Source: Luminiphilus sp. (lineage in GTDB: Bacteria > Pseudomonadota > Gammaproteobacteria > Pseudomonadales > Halieaceae). From it: 24,936 bases of DNA. The notes beneath the pieces are model-generated. The model was given only the letters and a program-made list of their open reading frames with translations, was not told the DNA's origin and ran no database searches. Where the stretch lies: the NCBI GenBank assembly GCA_028117185.1, contig JAOHHD010000023.1:1-24936 (forward strand), read 5' to 3'. The translations under genes were made by a program, and so were the position numbers. Of this stretch, positions 1 to 10,307 are shown piece by piece (position 1 is the first letter of the stretch; every line of letters starts with the position of its first letter).

Positions 1-1017
1 GGCAAGGGACCGGCCAAAGGAGGCTTATCCGGTGGATTGCTAAGCGTGGTTTTTGGCGGTGCATTACTGGTATGGGCCCTGATGGGGGTTTATCAGCTAG
101 ATGAGCAGGAGCGCGCTGTCGTTCTCCGTTTTGGTGAGTACCACTCAACGTTGACGCCGGGCCTCCAATGGAATCCGCCGCTGATCGACGAGGTGATCAC
201 GGTGAACACCACAAAGGTTCGCGCCTCTGGGCTGCGGGAAGTGATGCTGACGCAAGACGAAAATATTGTCGAAGTCAGTATGTCGGTGCAGTACGTGATT
301 GATAATCCCAAGGACTTTGTATTGCAGGTGCGTGATCCAGAAGTGTCACTGCAACACGCGGCCCAAAGTGCCCTGCGCCATGTCGTCGGCGGCACCACCA
401 TGGATCTGGCACTCACAGAGGGTCGTGCAGCAATCGGATTTGATGTGCGCGACCGACTACAGCAATACCTCAATGACTATGCCACGGGCATATTAGTGTC
501 GAAGATCAACATTGACGAATCTAAACCGCCTGCTCAGGTACAAGGGGCATTCGATGACGTGATCAAAGCGCGAGAAGACGAAGAGCGCGTCAAGAATGAA
601 GCGCAGTCGTACGCTAACGGCATTGTCCCGGAGGCGCGTGGTGGCGCGCAGCGTGTGCTCGAAGAGTCCAATGCGTACCGCGATCAAGTCATCGCGAGAG
701 CTGACGGTGAAGCGCAACGTTTTGATCAACTCTTGACGGAATACCGCAAGGCACCCGAGGTGACACGGGAACGGCTGTATCTGGATACTATGCAGGAAGT
801 GCTCGCTAACACCAACAAAGTGATGGTGGATGTCGATGGAGGAAACAATGTGTTGTACCTCCCGCTCGATAAAATGGTGCCTAACGCGGGTCAATCACGG
901 AGTGCTTCATCACGTAATGGTGTGACTGAGCGTGATCTGCGCGAAATTTCTGATCAGGTGACTCAGCAATTGCGTCGTGATCTCGATGCTGCCGCAACAC
1001 GACGAGGAGGGCGTTAA
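1..1017 (+). CDS. hflK: HflK, SPFH-domain FtsH modulator (5' end outside window)
   Basis: The reading frame is open from base 1, so the true start lies upstream; the first in-frame TTG at 37 is not the start. The visible part begins in a Gly/Lys-rich linker (GKGPAKGGLSGG), typical of the HflK N-terminus, followed by one membrane segment (LLSVVFGGALLVWALMGVYQ). The SPFH/band-7 core follows (DEQERAVVLRFGEY onward), then an Ala/Glu/Arg-rich coiled-coil stretch and a polar C-terminus. HflK pairs with HflC in a large membrane assembly around the FtsH protease and modulates its proteolysis; this is known of the family. The hflC gene starts 2 nt after the stop codon, so the two are co-translated, with hisZ and purA downstream. 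Confidence 0.96.
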   Translation, partial: GKGPAKGGLSGGLLSVVFGGALLVWALMGVYQLDEQERAVVLRFGEYHSTLTPGLQWNPPLIDEVITVNTTKVRASGLREVMLTQDENIVEVSMSVQYVIDNPKDFVLQVRDPEVSLQHAAQSALRHVVGGTTMDLALTEGRAAIGFDVRDRLQQYLNDYATGILVSKINIDESKPPAQVQGAFDDVIKAREDEERVKNEAQSYANGIVPEARGGAQRVLEESNAYRDQVIARADGEAQRFDQLLTEYRKAPEVTRERLYLDTMQEVLANTNKVMVDVDGGNNVLYLPLDKMVPNAGQSRSASSRNGVTERDLREISDQVTQQLRRDLDAAATRRGGR

Positions 1018-1019
1018 TC

Positions 1020-1892
1020 ATGAGTAAACAAACTCTTGCAGGTCTGTTGGTGGCCATTGTGCTGGTCACACTCTCAAATAGTATCTACGTGATTCGCGAG
1101 ACAGAGCGCGGTGTGTTGCTCAAGTTCGGTGAGGTGGTAGACCCCAATCTGTTGCCCGGTTTGCACTTAAAAGTGCCATTTGTGAATAGTGTGCGAAAGT
1201 TCGATGGTCGTATATTGACGGTCGATAGCAGCCCCGAGCGATTTTTCACTCAGGAGAAAAAGGCACTCATCGTCGACTCCTACGCGAAGTTCCGTGTGAC
1301 GGACACCGCGAAGTACTACACCGCAACAAACGGCGAGGAAAATCGCGCCGCAGGATTGTTGGCTCAGCGCATTAACGACGGACTGCGTAACCAGGTAGCG
1401 GTTCGCACGGTCCAAGAGGTGGTATCCGGGCAGCGCGATGAACTGATGCTGGCCATTGCTGCTCAGCTCAATGAGGTGGCTAACGAAGAGCTAGGTGTAG
1501 AAGTGATCGATGTGCGCGTCAAGAAGATCGACTTGCCCCCTGATGTGTCGGAGTCGGTTTATAGGCGGATGAACGCAGAGCGCGAAAAGGAAGCACGTGA
1601 GCTGAGGTCCGAGGGTAAGGAACTGGCAGAGGGCATTCGGGCAGCCGCCGATCGCGAGGTCACAGTGATAGAGGCCAACGCGTTTCGCGATGCAGAGATT
1701 ATTCGGGGTAATGGTGATGCTGAGGCCACACGAATTTATGCCGAGGCCTTCAATCAGGACAAGGAGTTCTACTCATTCGTGCGCAGTCTGCAAGCCTATA
1801 GAGAGACCTTCGGCTCTGGCAGTGATGTCATGTTGTTACAGCCAGACAGCCAGTTTTTCCAATATCTTCGCAATCCTCAGGCTGGCGAGTAA
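1020..1892 (+). CDS. hflC: HflC, SPFH-domain FtsH modulator
   Basis: A 290-residue protein of usual HflC length. It has one N-terminal membrane segment (LAGLLVAIVLVTLSNSIYVI), then the band-7 domain opening with RETERGVLLKFGEV and PGLHLKVPFVNSVRKFDGR, and a Glu/Arg/Ala-rich helix (about residues 185-235) that assembles with HflK. The ATG at 1020 follows the hflK stop by 2 nt. Together with HflK it forms the cage-like complex that restrains FtsH in the inner membrane. A strong GC-rich hairpin follows the gene, so the hflKC transcript may end or be processed before hisZ. Confidence 0.97.
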   Translation: MSKQTLAGLLVAIVLVTLSNSIYVIRETERGVLLKFGEVVDPNLLPGLHLKVPFVNSVRKFDGRILTVDSSPERFFTQEKKALIVDSYAKFRVTDTAKYYTATNGEENRAAGLLAQRINDGLRNQVAVRTVQEVVSGQRDELMLAIAAQLNEVANEELGVEVIDVRVKKIDLPPDVSESVYRRMNAEREKEARELRSEGKELAEGIRAAADREVTVIEANAFRDAEIIRGNGDAEATRIYAEAFNQDKEFYSFVRSLQAYRETFGSGSDVMLLQPDSQFFQYLRNPQAGE

Positions 1893-1907
1893 ACAAGGTG
1901 TGAATAA

Positions 1908-1947
1908 TGAGGGGGGGCGATGTCCCCCCCTCAGCGACATCTCGCTG
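1908..1947 (+). terminator. GC-rich hairpin pair after hflC
   Basis: A perfect 10-bp stem, TGAGGGGGGG (1908-1917) with CCCCCCCTCA (1924-1933), closes a 6-nt loop. A second stem, CAGCGA/TCGCTG (1932-1937 and 1942-1947), overlaps its end, so the two may compete. The downstream T content is only moderate (ATCCTTTT at 1953-1960), so it is not a textbook intrinsic terminator. It could act as a terminator, an RNA-stabilising 3' end or a partial attenuator between hflC and hisZ. Confidence 0.55.
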
Positions 1948-2000
1948 TGATATCCTTTTCCGGAAAGATATCAACAGAAACACCCTGACGGAATTCCACC

Positions 2001-4468
<2,468 letters not shown>

Positions 4469-4474
4469 TGACCC

Positions 4475-5257
4475 ATGCTGCTGCTGAGCAAAATCGCGAC
4501 GCTGCTGATTTACCCGCTTTCTTTCAGTCTGTTATGTCTCTTTGTGGCTGTCCTATTGCGACGGCGCGGGGGCGCCACTCGCGCCAGTTTGCTCACGCTG
4601 ATCGCGGTGCTGTGGCTTTACTTTTGCTCAACAGAGTGGGGTGCGAGCACACTGATGACGCCACTCGAGGCCGCATACCCCGCGTTTACCGACGAAGAAC
4701 TGCCTGACGCAGAAGCCATCGTTGTTATGGGTGGAGCGATCAATGGTGAAACGCGCTTTGGTCGGGACGGCGATTTAAACCATGCCGCAGATCGTCTCTG
4801 GCGCGCCGCTACATTATATCGCGCTGCTAAAGCGCCGCTGTTGGTGCTCTCGGGTGGAACACGGGTAGAGGGGGCGTTAACTGAATCGCATCTGATGGCC
4901 AAAAAGCTCGCGTCCATTGGTATTCCTCGTGATGCCTTGGTGCAAGAATCGGAGAGCCGAAACACGCGAGAGAACGGGCAGCAAACTTACGCGTTATTGT
5001 ATCCGCGAGATATCCAGCACATTTTGTTAGTCACCAGTGCCAGCCATATGCGTCGCGCATCGGCGGTCTTTGTGGCGCAAGGTTTTGCCGTTACAGCGGT
5101 GGCAACCGACCATCAAATGCCACTGCGCGTTGGCCCTGTCCCGGGTTGGCTGCCAACAGTAGAGCGGTTAGGCCGTTCTACCCGGGCGATTCACGAGTGG
5201 GTCGGGTATTGGGTTTACGATCGTTTGGGGTACTTCGCAGCGCGAACAGAAGATTGA
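4475..5257 (+). CDS. ElyC/SanA/YdcF family (DUF218) membrane protein
   Basis: A 260-residue protein with two N-terminal membrane helices (about residues 5-28 and 37-53), then a periplasmic DUF218 domain. Domain landmarks are DAEAIVVMGGAI at the first strand, LLVLSGGTRVEG with the family's SGG signature, ESESRNTRENG with the conserved acidic/Asn-rich motif, and HILLVTSASHMRRASAVF. The two-helix arrangement matches ElyC, which affects undecaprenyl-phosphate use and envelope integrity in E. coli; the enzymatic activity of the family is poorly defined. It lies 6 nt after purA and is probably the last gene of that operon. Confidence 0.85.
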   Translation: MLLLSKIATLLIYPLSFSLLCLFVAVLLRRRGGATRASLLTLIAVLWLYFCSTEWGASTLMTPLEAAYPAFTDEELPDAEAIVVMGGAINGETRFGRDGDLNHAADRLWRAATLYRAAKAPLLVLSGGTRVEGALTESHLMAKKLASIGIPRDALVQESESRNTRENGQQTYALLYPRDIQHILLVTSASHMRRASAVFVAQGFAVTAVATDHQMPLRVGPVPGWLPTVERLGRSTRAIHEWVGYWVYDRLGYFAARTED

Positions 5258-5268
5258 TCGGATGTGAG

Positions 5269-5901
5269 CTAGAGGTACAGCCGTTTTAGATCGCTGTAGT
5301 TATGCCCGGTCCAGCGCCGGAATGCGCGGTAAAAACTATTCACCTCTGCATACCCTAGCTCCCAAGCAACGCATTTACCCGGAAGCCACCTTTTTTCGAG
5401 CTGCAGCGTGCAACGATGCCGGCGAATGTGATCGAGAATGCTCTGGTAGTGCGTCCCATCGGCACGCAGCCGGCGGCGCAATGTGGTGGGGCTAATATGC
5501 AAGGTGTCGGCTACCTCCTCAGAGCGTAATCGCAGCAGGTCACCATTCAGCAACAGATCGATAACGGTTAGGGTGGTTCGCGATAGCTCGTGAGGTGCCT
5601 TGTTGGTGATTGCGATGGACAAGGTAACGGGCACGTTTGGCCTTGGCATGCGCCGCCGTTGTTCAAGGAGAGGCAGGGGCCACTCGGCGAAGCCGCGGCT
5701 TGTGTGCGATCGTGACTGCGTTTCTGCCTGTTGTGATGTGAGTTGTGATGTGAGTTGTGATGTGAGTTGTGATGTGAGTTGTGATGCGTGGGGCGCCTGT
5801 TGCGTTACGGGGTGCGGTCGTTGTTGTAAATAAAGCGGCAAATCAGCCAGCGGGTGATCAGTGCTGTGAGTGTCATGTGCGTTGGAATTTACAGTTGCCA
5901 T
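5269..5901 (-). CDS. AraC-type HTH protein with TSQL tandem repeat
   Basis: The C-terminal about 100 residues form an AraC/XylS double helix-turn-helix (LRSEEVADTLHISPTTLRRR and the second-helix consensus ELGYAEVNSFYRAFRRWTG). The N-terminal part is short, polar and rich in His, Gln, Ser and Thr, and holds TSQL four times in tandem. It does not resemble a normal arabinose-type or DUF4066 sensor domain. I place the start at 5901, where AAGGA lies 7 nt upstream; an in-frame ATG at 5976 would add 25 residues but lacks a ribosome binding site. It is convergent with the DUF218 gene. It may be a truncated or rebuilt regulator; the target is unknown. Confidence 0.75.
   Translation of the reverse strand: MATVNSNAHDTHSTDHPLADLPLYLQQRPHPVTQQAPHASQLTSQLTSQLTSQLTSQQAETQSRSHTSRGFAEWPLPLLEQRRRMPRPNVPVTLSIAITNKAPHELSRTTLTVIDLLLNGDLLRLRSEEVADTLHISPTTLRRRLRADGTHYQSILDHIRRHRCTLQLEKRWLPGKCVAWELGYAEVNSFYRAFRRWTGHNYSDLKRLYL
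5731..5786. repeat. 12-bp in-frame tandem repeat (TSQL-coding)
   Basis: Four perfect copies of TTGTGATGTGAG (5731-5778) are followed by a partial fifth (TTGTGATG). On the coding (minus) strand each copy adds Thr-Ser-Gln-Leu. The unit is a multiple of three, so copy-number change would keep the reading frame of the AraC-type gene. The copies are identical at the DNA level, which points to recent slippage expansion. Confidence 0.95.
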
Positions 5902-6139
5902 ATCAACATCCTTATTCAATGAGTGATCCTCGATGGGATGAGGACGGAGTAATCCTTTACCCCAGCTCTTGAGCATATCGAAATTTAGGCTCGTCGCCAG
6001 TTTTTCGACCGAAAGTGATTGGTTAGCGACGACGTTGTTTGTGGATGCGCCGTTAGTGAACGCGCCGTTGTGAGTAATCCGTTCAGACAGACTATTGGGT
6101 CGGCCAATTAACGCTCCGCGCCGTTTGTCTCAGTGGCCC

Positions 6140-6646
6140 TTATGACCAGTGGGGTGGTTTGTACCAGGCACAGGGTTGACTGGTTTTCAGGCAATACAGG
6201 GGGTGCTTGGGCATGCCGCTGGCCGTGAGGCCCAAGCAGTGCGGGTTTTCGATCCACGGTAACGCACCGTTGGCCCGATCAAGGAGGTGGCCCCCATTAC
6301 CCCATGCGACAATTACCAGTGCCGACTCTCGCGAGGCGCGGCGCAGCCACTCATTCGCGCGCGGGCCCTGTGGGTCGGTAGATAAGCGTAACGCGCGAGG
6401 ATCCGTCGATCGCAATGCAAACAAATTGACCAGTAAGAGGGAGCCATAACCCCATTGATCGGCAAAGTTAATACAGCGTCGCAAGGTGGGATCATTAGTG
6501 CGGGCGTCGGCGGTGGAGGGATTGAGCCCGATAAACGTGCACTGCGGTAGGTCGCTATTCCAGCGACGTCTTAGCCAATAGCGATAACGTTCGCAGCGAG
6601 AAAAGCCGGCGCGACCGCGAACCGCTGAACCGGACACTGTCACCAT
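6140..6646 (-). CDS. DUF1643 family protein
   Basis: A 168-residue protein matching the DUF1643 pattern: an early Tyr/Arg-rich segment (CERYRYWLRRRW), then CTFIGLNPSTADARTNDPT, CINFADQWGYGSLLLVNLFA and VIVAWGNGGHL, with the conserved Leu-Asn-Pro-Ser-Thr-Ala-Asp core. The family is common in bacteria and phages and its biochemical role is not settled. The ATG at 6646 has no strong ribosome binding site. It is read away from the NmrA-like gene, across about 300 bp of non-coding DNA. Confidence 0.88.
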   Translation of the reverse strand: MVTVSGSAVRGRAGFSRCERYRYWLRRRWNSDLPQCTFIGLNPSTADARTNDPTLRRCINFADQWGYGSLLLVNLFALRSTDPRALRLSTDPQGPRANEWLRRASRESALVIVAWGNGGHLLDRANGALPWIENPHCLGLTASGMPKHPLYCLKTSQPCAWYKPPHWS

Positions 6647-6963
6647 GATGGGCGCTCTGGTTCAACAGTGGTAGCGAGTGGCGTTGCCGTTGTGTCGTTG
6701 CGCAGTCCCTGAGGCATATCAAGCGACCAATGCGTCCATCACTATTATTGTGTTGCGGAGACGCTATCACAGTTGTGGGTGATCGAGCACGACGGTGCGC
6801 TGAGGGAGAGCGCCCAATGAATGGTGATGGCGCGATCATTGAAAACATCGACCACGACAGCTAACGATTCCAACTTTACTTGTATGATGGTCACAGAGGC
6901 TGCTTGCCGAACGATACTGAGCGTGCAAGACCAGACACCAGATTGATGACTCAAGAGGGCGCG
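6647..6963. other. Divergent intergenic region
   Basis: About 317 bases separate two divergent genes. I see no convincing ORF or strong hairpin. A TATGAT hexamer at 6883-6888 could be a -10 box for the rightward NmrA-like gene, but no good -35 lies at the right distance. Promoters for both flanking genes presumably lie here. Confidence 0.35.
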
Positions 6964-7827
6964 ATGATTTTATTGACCGGGGCAACAGGCCGAGTTGGCA
7001 AAGCCGCAGCAGCTGAGTTGCTGAGCCAAGGCGTGCCGTTTAGGGCTTTCATACGAGACGCCGATAAGTTCGAGCATGCGGGCGACGGTGTCGAGGTAGT
7101 GGTCGGCGATTTTACCGATCCGGATTCAGTGTCGCGTGCCGTGAAGGGGGTCACCCGAGCACTAATCGTGATGGGAAATCACCCTGATCAGGCTGAGCTC
7201 GAGCAACGTTTTGCCACAGTGGCCGCCGACGCGGGTGTGGCGCACTTGGTCAAAGTCTCGTCGATGGAGGCGGCTTCCGACGCTAGGGCGGTGTTACCTA
7301 AAAATCATTTTGAAACAGAGCAACACATTGCAGGATTGAAGCTAGATTGGACCTTTTTACGCCCCAACTACTACATGCAGAATATGCTGATGTACGCCGC
7401 GTCTGTCAGTCGTGCAAGCGCCTTCGCGTTGCCTTTAGGGTGCGCTAAAACTGCCATGATAGACGCCCGCGACGTCGGACGGGTGGCGGCGCGGGTGTTG
7501 TCAGAGGATGGACATGAACAGCAGATCTATCGACTTACCGGGCCTGAGCTTTTGAGTTTTCACGATGTGGCCGAGCAAATGAGTACGGTTTTGCAACGTC
7601 GCATCGAATACATTGAACAGACGCCAGAAGCCTTTCGTGATGTCCTGGCGCAGTTTATCCAATCACCATGGCAGTTAGACGCGGTCTGCGAGTTGTTTGG
7701 TGAGATCGCAGCGGGGTCTCTGGACGAGCAGACCGCCACGGTGGCGGATTTGCTAGGACAATCCCCCACGCTCTTCGCCGTGTTTGTCGGAGAATTTGCT
7801 GGTGCGTTCGCATCACCGAGGCCGTAA
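6964..7827 (+). CDS. NmrA-like NAD(P)-binding Rossmann protein
   Basis: A 287-residue protein of the atypical short-chain dehydrogenase group (NmrA/QOR2-like). The N-terminus MILLTGATGRVGKAAAAELL carries the GxxGxxG dinucleotide-binding loop, followed by FRAFIRDADKF and VEVVVGDFTDPDSV, the acidic tip and second strand pattern. The active-site Tyr-x3-Lys of classical SDRs is not apparent; the equivalent region reads FLRPNYYMQNMLMYA, as in NmrA and quinone-reductase-like members. I start at 6964 because GAGGG lies just upstream and the Rossmann strand then begins at residue 2; 6946 is an alternative. The substrate cannot be told from sequence. Confidence 0.85.
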   Translation: MILLTGATGRVGKAAAAELLSQGVPFRAFIRDADKFEHAGDGVEVVVGDFTDPDSVSRAVKGVTRALIVMGNHPDQAELEQRFATVAADAGVAHLVKVSSMEAASDARAVLPKNHFETEQHIAGLKLDWTFLRPNYYMQNMLMYAASVSRASAFALPLGCAKTAMIDARDVGRVAARVLSEDGHEQQIYRLTGPELLSFHDVAEQMSTVLQRRIEYIEQTPEAFRDVLAQFIQSPWQLDAVCELFGEIAAGSLDEQTATVADLLGQSPTLFAVFVGEFAGAFASPRP

Positions 7828-7913
7828 ACTCAGTGCAGCACAATGCCTGAGACATTTGTGTTACCAACAGAGCTGATGAAGCCCCCCGCTAAACACGCGA
7901 TAGGAGAAACCCT

Positions 7914-8399
7914 TTGCCCTCAATGACCTTACTGGGATGGTTCCATACCATCATGGGTGTCATAGCCATTTGCACTGCTTTTTATGCGCTGTACTGCCAC
8001 CGTATTATTCGCGCGCGTGACTCAGCAGGACGGGCGTATCTTTTGCTGACGCTAGTGGTTGCGGGCTCCGCACTGGCCATTTATAACCAAGGTGGCTTTG
8101 GCGTGGGCCATTTACTGGCGCTGATGACCCTAGCGGCGCTGCTTGCCGGCTACGTTTTAGAAACGGTAAACCCGTTTGGTAAGTGGTCAATTTATCTGCA
8201 AACAGGCGCCTATTCGGCCACGATACTGTTCCACATGATTCCTGCTATCACTGACTTTTTGAGGCGTCTGCCCGTCGGTGACCCGTTTGTGGATTCGATG
8301 GATGCGCCATTGGTGCAGAGTTTTCACTTGGCGTTTCTGGCGCTTTTTGTCATCGGTGTGCTGCTACAGTGGGTCTGGTTAACGCGATCACGAACCTAA
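7914..8399 (+). CDS. Membrane protein upstream of DUF2306 gene
   Basis: A 161-residue integral membrane protein with about four or five helices (roughly residues 6-27, 42-57, 64-85, 93-113 and 134-156). I use TTG at 7914 because AGGAG at 7902-7906 is 7 nt upstream; the ATG at 7923 would be 16 nt from it. Two small genes follow, with gaps of 12 nt and 2 nt, and the last encodes a DUF2306 protein. The layout resembles uncharacterised DUF2306-like membrane clusters. No catalytic motif is evident. Confidence 0.75.
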   Translation: MPSMTLLGWFHTIMGVIAICTAFYALYCHRIIRARDSAGRAYLLLTLVVAGSALAIYNQGGFGVGHLLALMTLAALLAGYVLETVNPFGKWSIYLQTGAYSATILFHMIPAITDFLRRLPVGDPFVDSMDAPLVQSFHLAFLALFVIGVLLQWVWLTRSRT

Positions 8400-8411
8400 A
8401 GGTAGCTGGGC

Positions 8412-8660
8412 ATGTTTTTCATTTTGTTTACGCTTGGCTTTGTCGCGGTGGTGATGACTTGTATGCTCGTGATCAACCGCTGGATGGTGTCTAAGCGGCC
8501 CAAGGCCCTCGATTTAAGCGATCAGGCTCACGATCTGCACCATGAGCCAACTCACCACCCAGGAGACAACTCAACGCCTAGCTCAGCTCGCGACTCAGCT
8601 CACCATAAGGACACGAGTGCCGATCTGAAAGACGGGGATGTGAGTGACTTTTTGAGATAA
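8412..8660 (+). CDS. Small single-span membrane protein, His/Asp-rich tail
   Basis: An 82-residue protein. Residues 2-22 form one hydrophobic helix (FFILFTLGFVAVVMTCMLVI), followed by a basic stop-transfer segment (NRWMVSKRPK). The cytoplasmic tail is hydrophilic and rich in His, Asp and Ser (DQAHDLHHEPTHHPGD and similar), which could bind a metal or be disordered. It lies between two membrane-protein genes with tight spacing, which supports a real gene. I do not recognise the family. Confidence 0.65.
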   Translation: MFFILFTLGFVAVVMTCMLVINRWMVSKRPKALDLSDQAHDLHHEPTHHPGDNSTPSSARDSAHHKDTSADLKDGDVSDFLR

Positions 8661-8662
8661 AA

Positions 8663-9055
8663 ATGGACTTTTTAGCGACCGCAGCCACGCCGATACCCAG
8701 TCACACTGTGTTGGCCCTGCTCGCCGTGCTAATAGGTGGCATTCAGTTAGCCTTAGCCAAGGGTACGTCCGCGCATCGGTGGTTGGGGTGGCTTTGGGTA
8801 GCCCTGATGACGTACGTGGCCATCTCTTCTTTTTTTATTAATACGATTCAAACATGGCGCGGGTTTAGCCCGATTCATCTGCTGAGTGTGTGGACGCTGC
8901 TTTGTTTAGTGATCGCGGTGTATCACGCGCGCGTGGGGAATATTCGCCAACATAAGGGGTGGATGGTGTCGCTCTATGTGCTTGCCCTCTTGGTGACGGG
9001 TCTTTTCACCTTGTGGCCGGGGCGCTTGATGCACCACGCTGTCTTTGGGGGGTGA
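8663..9055 (+). CDS. DUF2306 family membrane protein
   Basis: A 130-residue protein with four predicted helices and the DUF2306 pattern: HRWLGWLWVALMTYVAISSF, then FSPIHLLSVWTLLCLVIAVY, HARVGNIRQHKGWM, and a terminal LWPGRLMHH. The conserved His residues beside helix ends suggest possible heme or metal ligands; that is inference. The start is 2 nt after the upstream stop, so the three membrane genes form one unit. It is the last chromosomal gene before the island. Confidence 0.85.
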   Translation: MDFLATAATPIPSHTVLALLAVLIGGIQLALAKGTSAHRWLGWLWVALMTYVAISSFFINTIQTWRGFSPIHLLSVWTLLCLVIAVYHARVGNIRQHKGWMVSLYVLALLVTGLFTLWPGRLMHHAVFGG

Positions 9056-9280
9056 GTTTGTCTACTCGATGACTCACGCTTTCTCAGCGTGCGTGCCAAG
9101 GTATGCTGGGTATGCTCATTTCGTCGTCTTATCGTTCAGGTCGTGCTACGACTCTCTTGCCGAGCGACCTCATCACCGAGTCTTCCCGCCTCTGCGTAGC
9201 AGCTCACGGGAGCGCAATACTTGGCACGCTACAGCCGCTAGCTTTGCCTCAATGAGGTGAGGCGGCTGCGGAGCGCTCTG

Positions 9281-9301
9281 ATAAGTGGTGCCCAGGAGAG
9301 G
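9281..9301. repeat. Distal att site (copy of tRNA-Leu 3' end)
   Basis: Twenty-one bases from ATAAGTGGTG through CCAGGAGAGG match 18173-18193 exactly. The bases on either side differ (G versus T before, C versus A after), so the repeat is bounded. It reproduces the encoded CCA and the last 13 nt of the tRNA plus 5 bases beyond, as expected of the attachment core left by site-specific integration into a tRNA gene. Confidence 0.93.
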
Positions 9302-9382
9302 CACTAAACCGCATAAGAAGACCCTTTAAATGCTCATATTTGATGCGGTATACAGGCCGCTATTTTCTCCAATTGTTATAAA

Positions 9383-9404
9383 TGTGGTCACATTTGTGGT
9401 CACA
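9383..9404. promoter_or_regulatory. Candidate integrase arm-type sites (distal end)
   Basis: TGTGGTCACA occurs twice in tandem, separated by TT, making a 22-bp element identical to one at 18100-18121 beside the other att site. It lies 81 nt inside the distal att core. Placement near both island ends in the same orientation suggests arm-type recombinase or excisionase binding sites; the function is inferred. Each decamer is nearly palindromic (TGTG..CACA). Confidence 0.65.
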
Positions 9405-9566
9405 ATTGCAGGCTTAGGGTGCCCCTTTTTACATAGGCGGGGGGGGGGGCTATCGCCTGTCGTTAATACAGATGATCCTGCTGAGATACTTAAAAGCTGA
9501 ATTTGAAAAAACCGCCTTGCGCGTGAAGTACTTCAACCATCAGTCGACAACGATTACTGGCGTGGG

Positions 9567-10058
9567 CTAAGGGCAACCATATATTGGGTATTTGCTAGGC
9601 GGGCAGTAAGGCTTAAACAATTTGTTGCCACCGCTACTGTTGTTCTCCACTGTCACCTGTGTCTTATTCGCAGAGGCCCGTCGCTTAACTAGGTCTTGCG
9701 AAGTGTATGAAGGTCCGCCCAGATAATCCCAGCCAATTGCTATTAAGCGGCCGTTCTGAAAGGTGTATGGCTGGAATTCGTCGTCAGTGTTGAGATCGTC
9801 TGGCACCCTTGCGACTCTTAAAAAATAGACCACATACATGTCGCCCCCCTTTGAATATCTTTTGGGGATGCGACCGGTTCTACCGCTAGTTGAGGCGTCT
9901 AACGCAGGCTCCATGAGTTCCACGAAGCTTCCCTCCGACATTTCAAGTTTGACGTATGGAGCCGCCTTATTGTGGTAGCTCGCCGCGCTATCAATTCTTG
10001 CAGCGGTGCATCCAACCAAAGCCGCAGATATTAAGAAAATGGTTAACTTTATCCACAT
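9567..10058 (-). CDS. Predicted lipoprotein
   Basis: A 163-residue protein with a lipoprotein signal: LTIFLISAALVGC ends in the lipobox LVGC, so Cys17 is the likely lipidated residue. The mature part contains GGDMYVVYFLRVARV and FQNGRLIAIGWDYLGG, a strand pattern seen in small uncharacterised gammaproteobacterial lipoproteins. The Ser/Asn-rich C-terminus ends in PPSKYPIYGCP, with two late Cys residues that could form a disulfide. It is the gene closest to the distal island end and is read on the same strand as the integrase. I do not recognise a named family. Confidence 0.7.
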   Translation of the reverse strand: MWIKLTIFLISAALVGCTAARIDSAASYHNKAAPYVKLEMSEGSFVELMEPALDASTSGRTGRIPKRYSKGGDMYVVYFLRVARVPDDLNTDDEFQPYTFQNGRLIAIGWDYLGGPSYTSQDLVKRRASANKTQVTVENNSSGGNKLFKPYCPPSKYPIYGCP

Positions 10059-10218
10059 CGCTGAATGATACCTCTGACTAGAGATCGTTTTCAGATGTTA
10101 CGGTCAAAGTACATTCAAGTAAATCGTCGCAGTTCACGAAGACTTGGGCTGCACCGTGGAAGACCGGTCTATGTTCGCTGCAAGAATCTACAGAGACCAA
10201 AGCTGCTACTCGTTAATC

Positions 10219-10257
10219 AAAAATAATCAGCACCACCGCTTGCGTAACCATCTGTAA
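10219..10257. repeat. 39-bp dispersed repeat, copy 1
   Basis: Matches 14744-14782 at 38 of 39 positions (T/C difference at 10251 versus 14776). This copy lies 160 nt upstream of the minus-strand lipoprotein gene. On the minus strand both copies can be read as GYASGGADYF followed by a stop shortly after, but neither has an open frame with a start upstream. Confidence 0.9.
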
Positions 10258-10307
10258 AAAGCCTCGTGTTATTGATGCTACTCAAGATGCTCATCTTGCG
10301 TGGACAG

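Larger units (their letters stand above)
9056..9566. other. Non-coding island junction region
   Basis: No convincing gene lies here. The region holds a hairpin GCCTCA/TGAGGC (9246-9251 and 9258-9263) with an outer CAGCC/GGCTG extension. It also holds the 21-bp att copy at 9281-9301, the 22-bp tandem element at 9383-9404 and a run of eleven G (9439-9449). The part before 9281 is probably what originally followed the tRNA-Leu 3' end. Confidence 0.7.

Noticed and set aside
5731..5786. Possible CRISPR-like array
   Set aside because: Units are 12 bp, contiguous, without spacers, and lie in frame within a protein gene; it is a coding minisatellite.
9045..9260. 71-residue ORF after the DUF2306 gene
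   Set aside because: Overlaps the DUF2306 end, has no ribosome binding site or hydrophobic pattern and runs through a hairpin at the island border.
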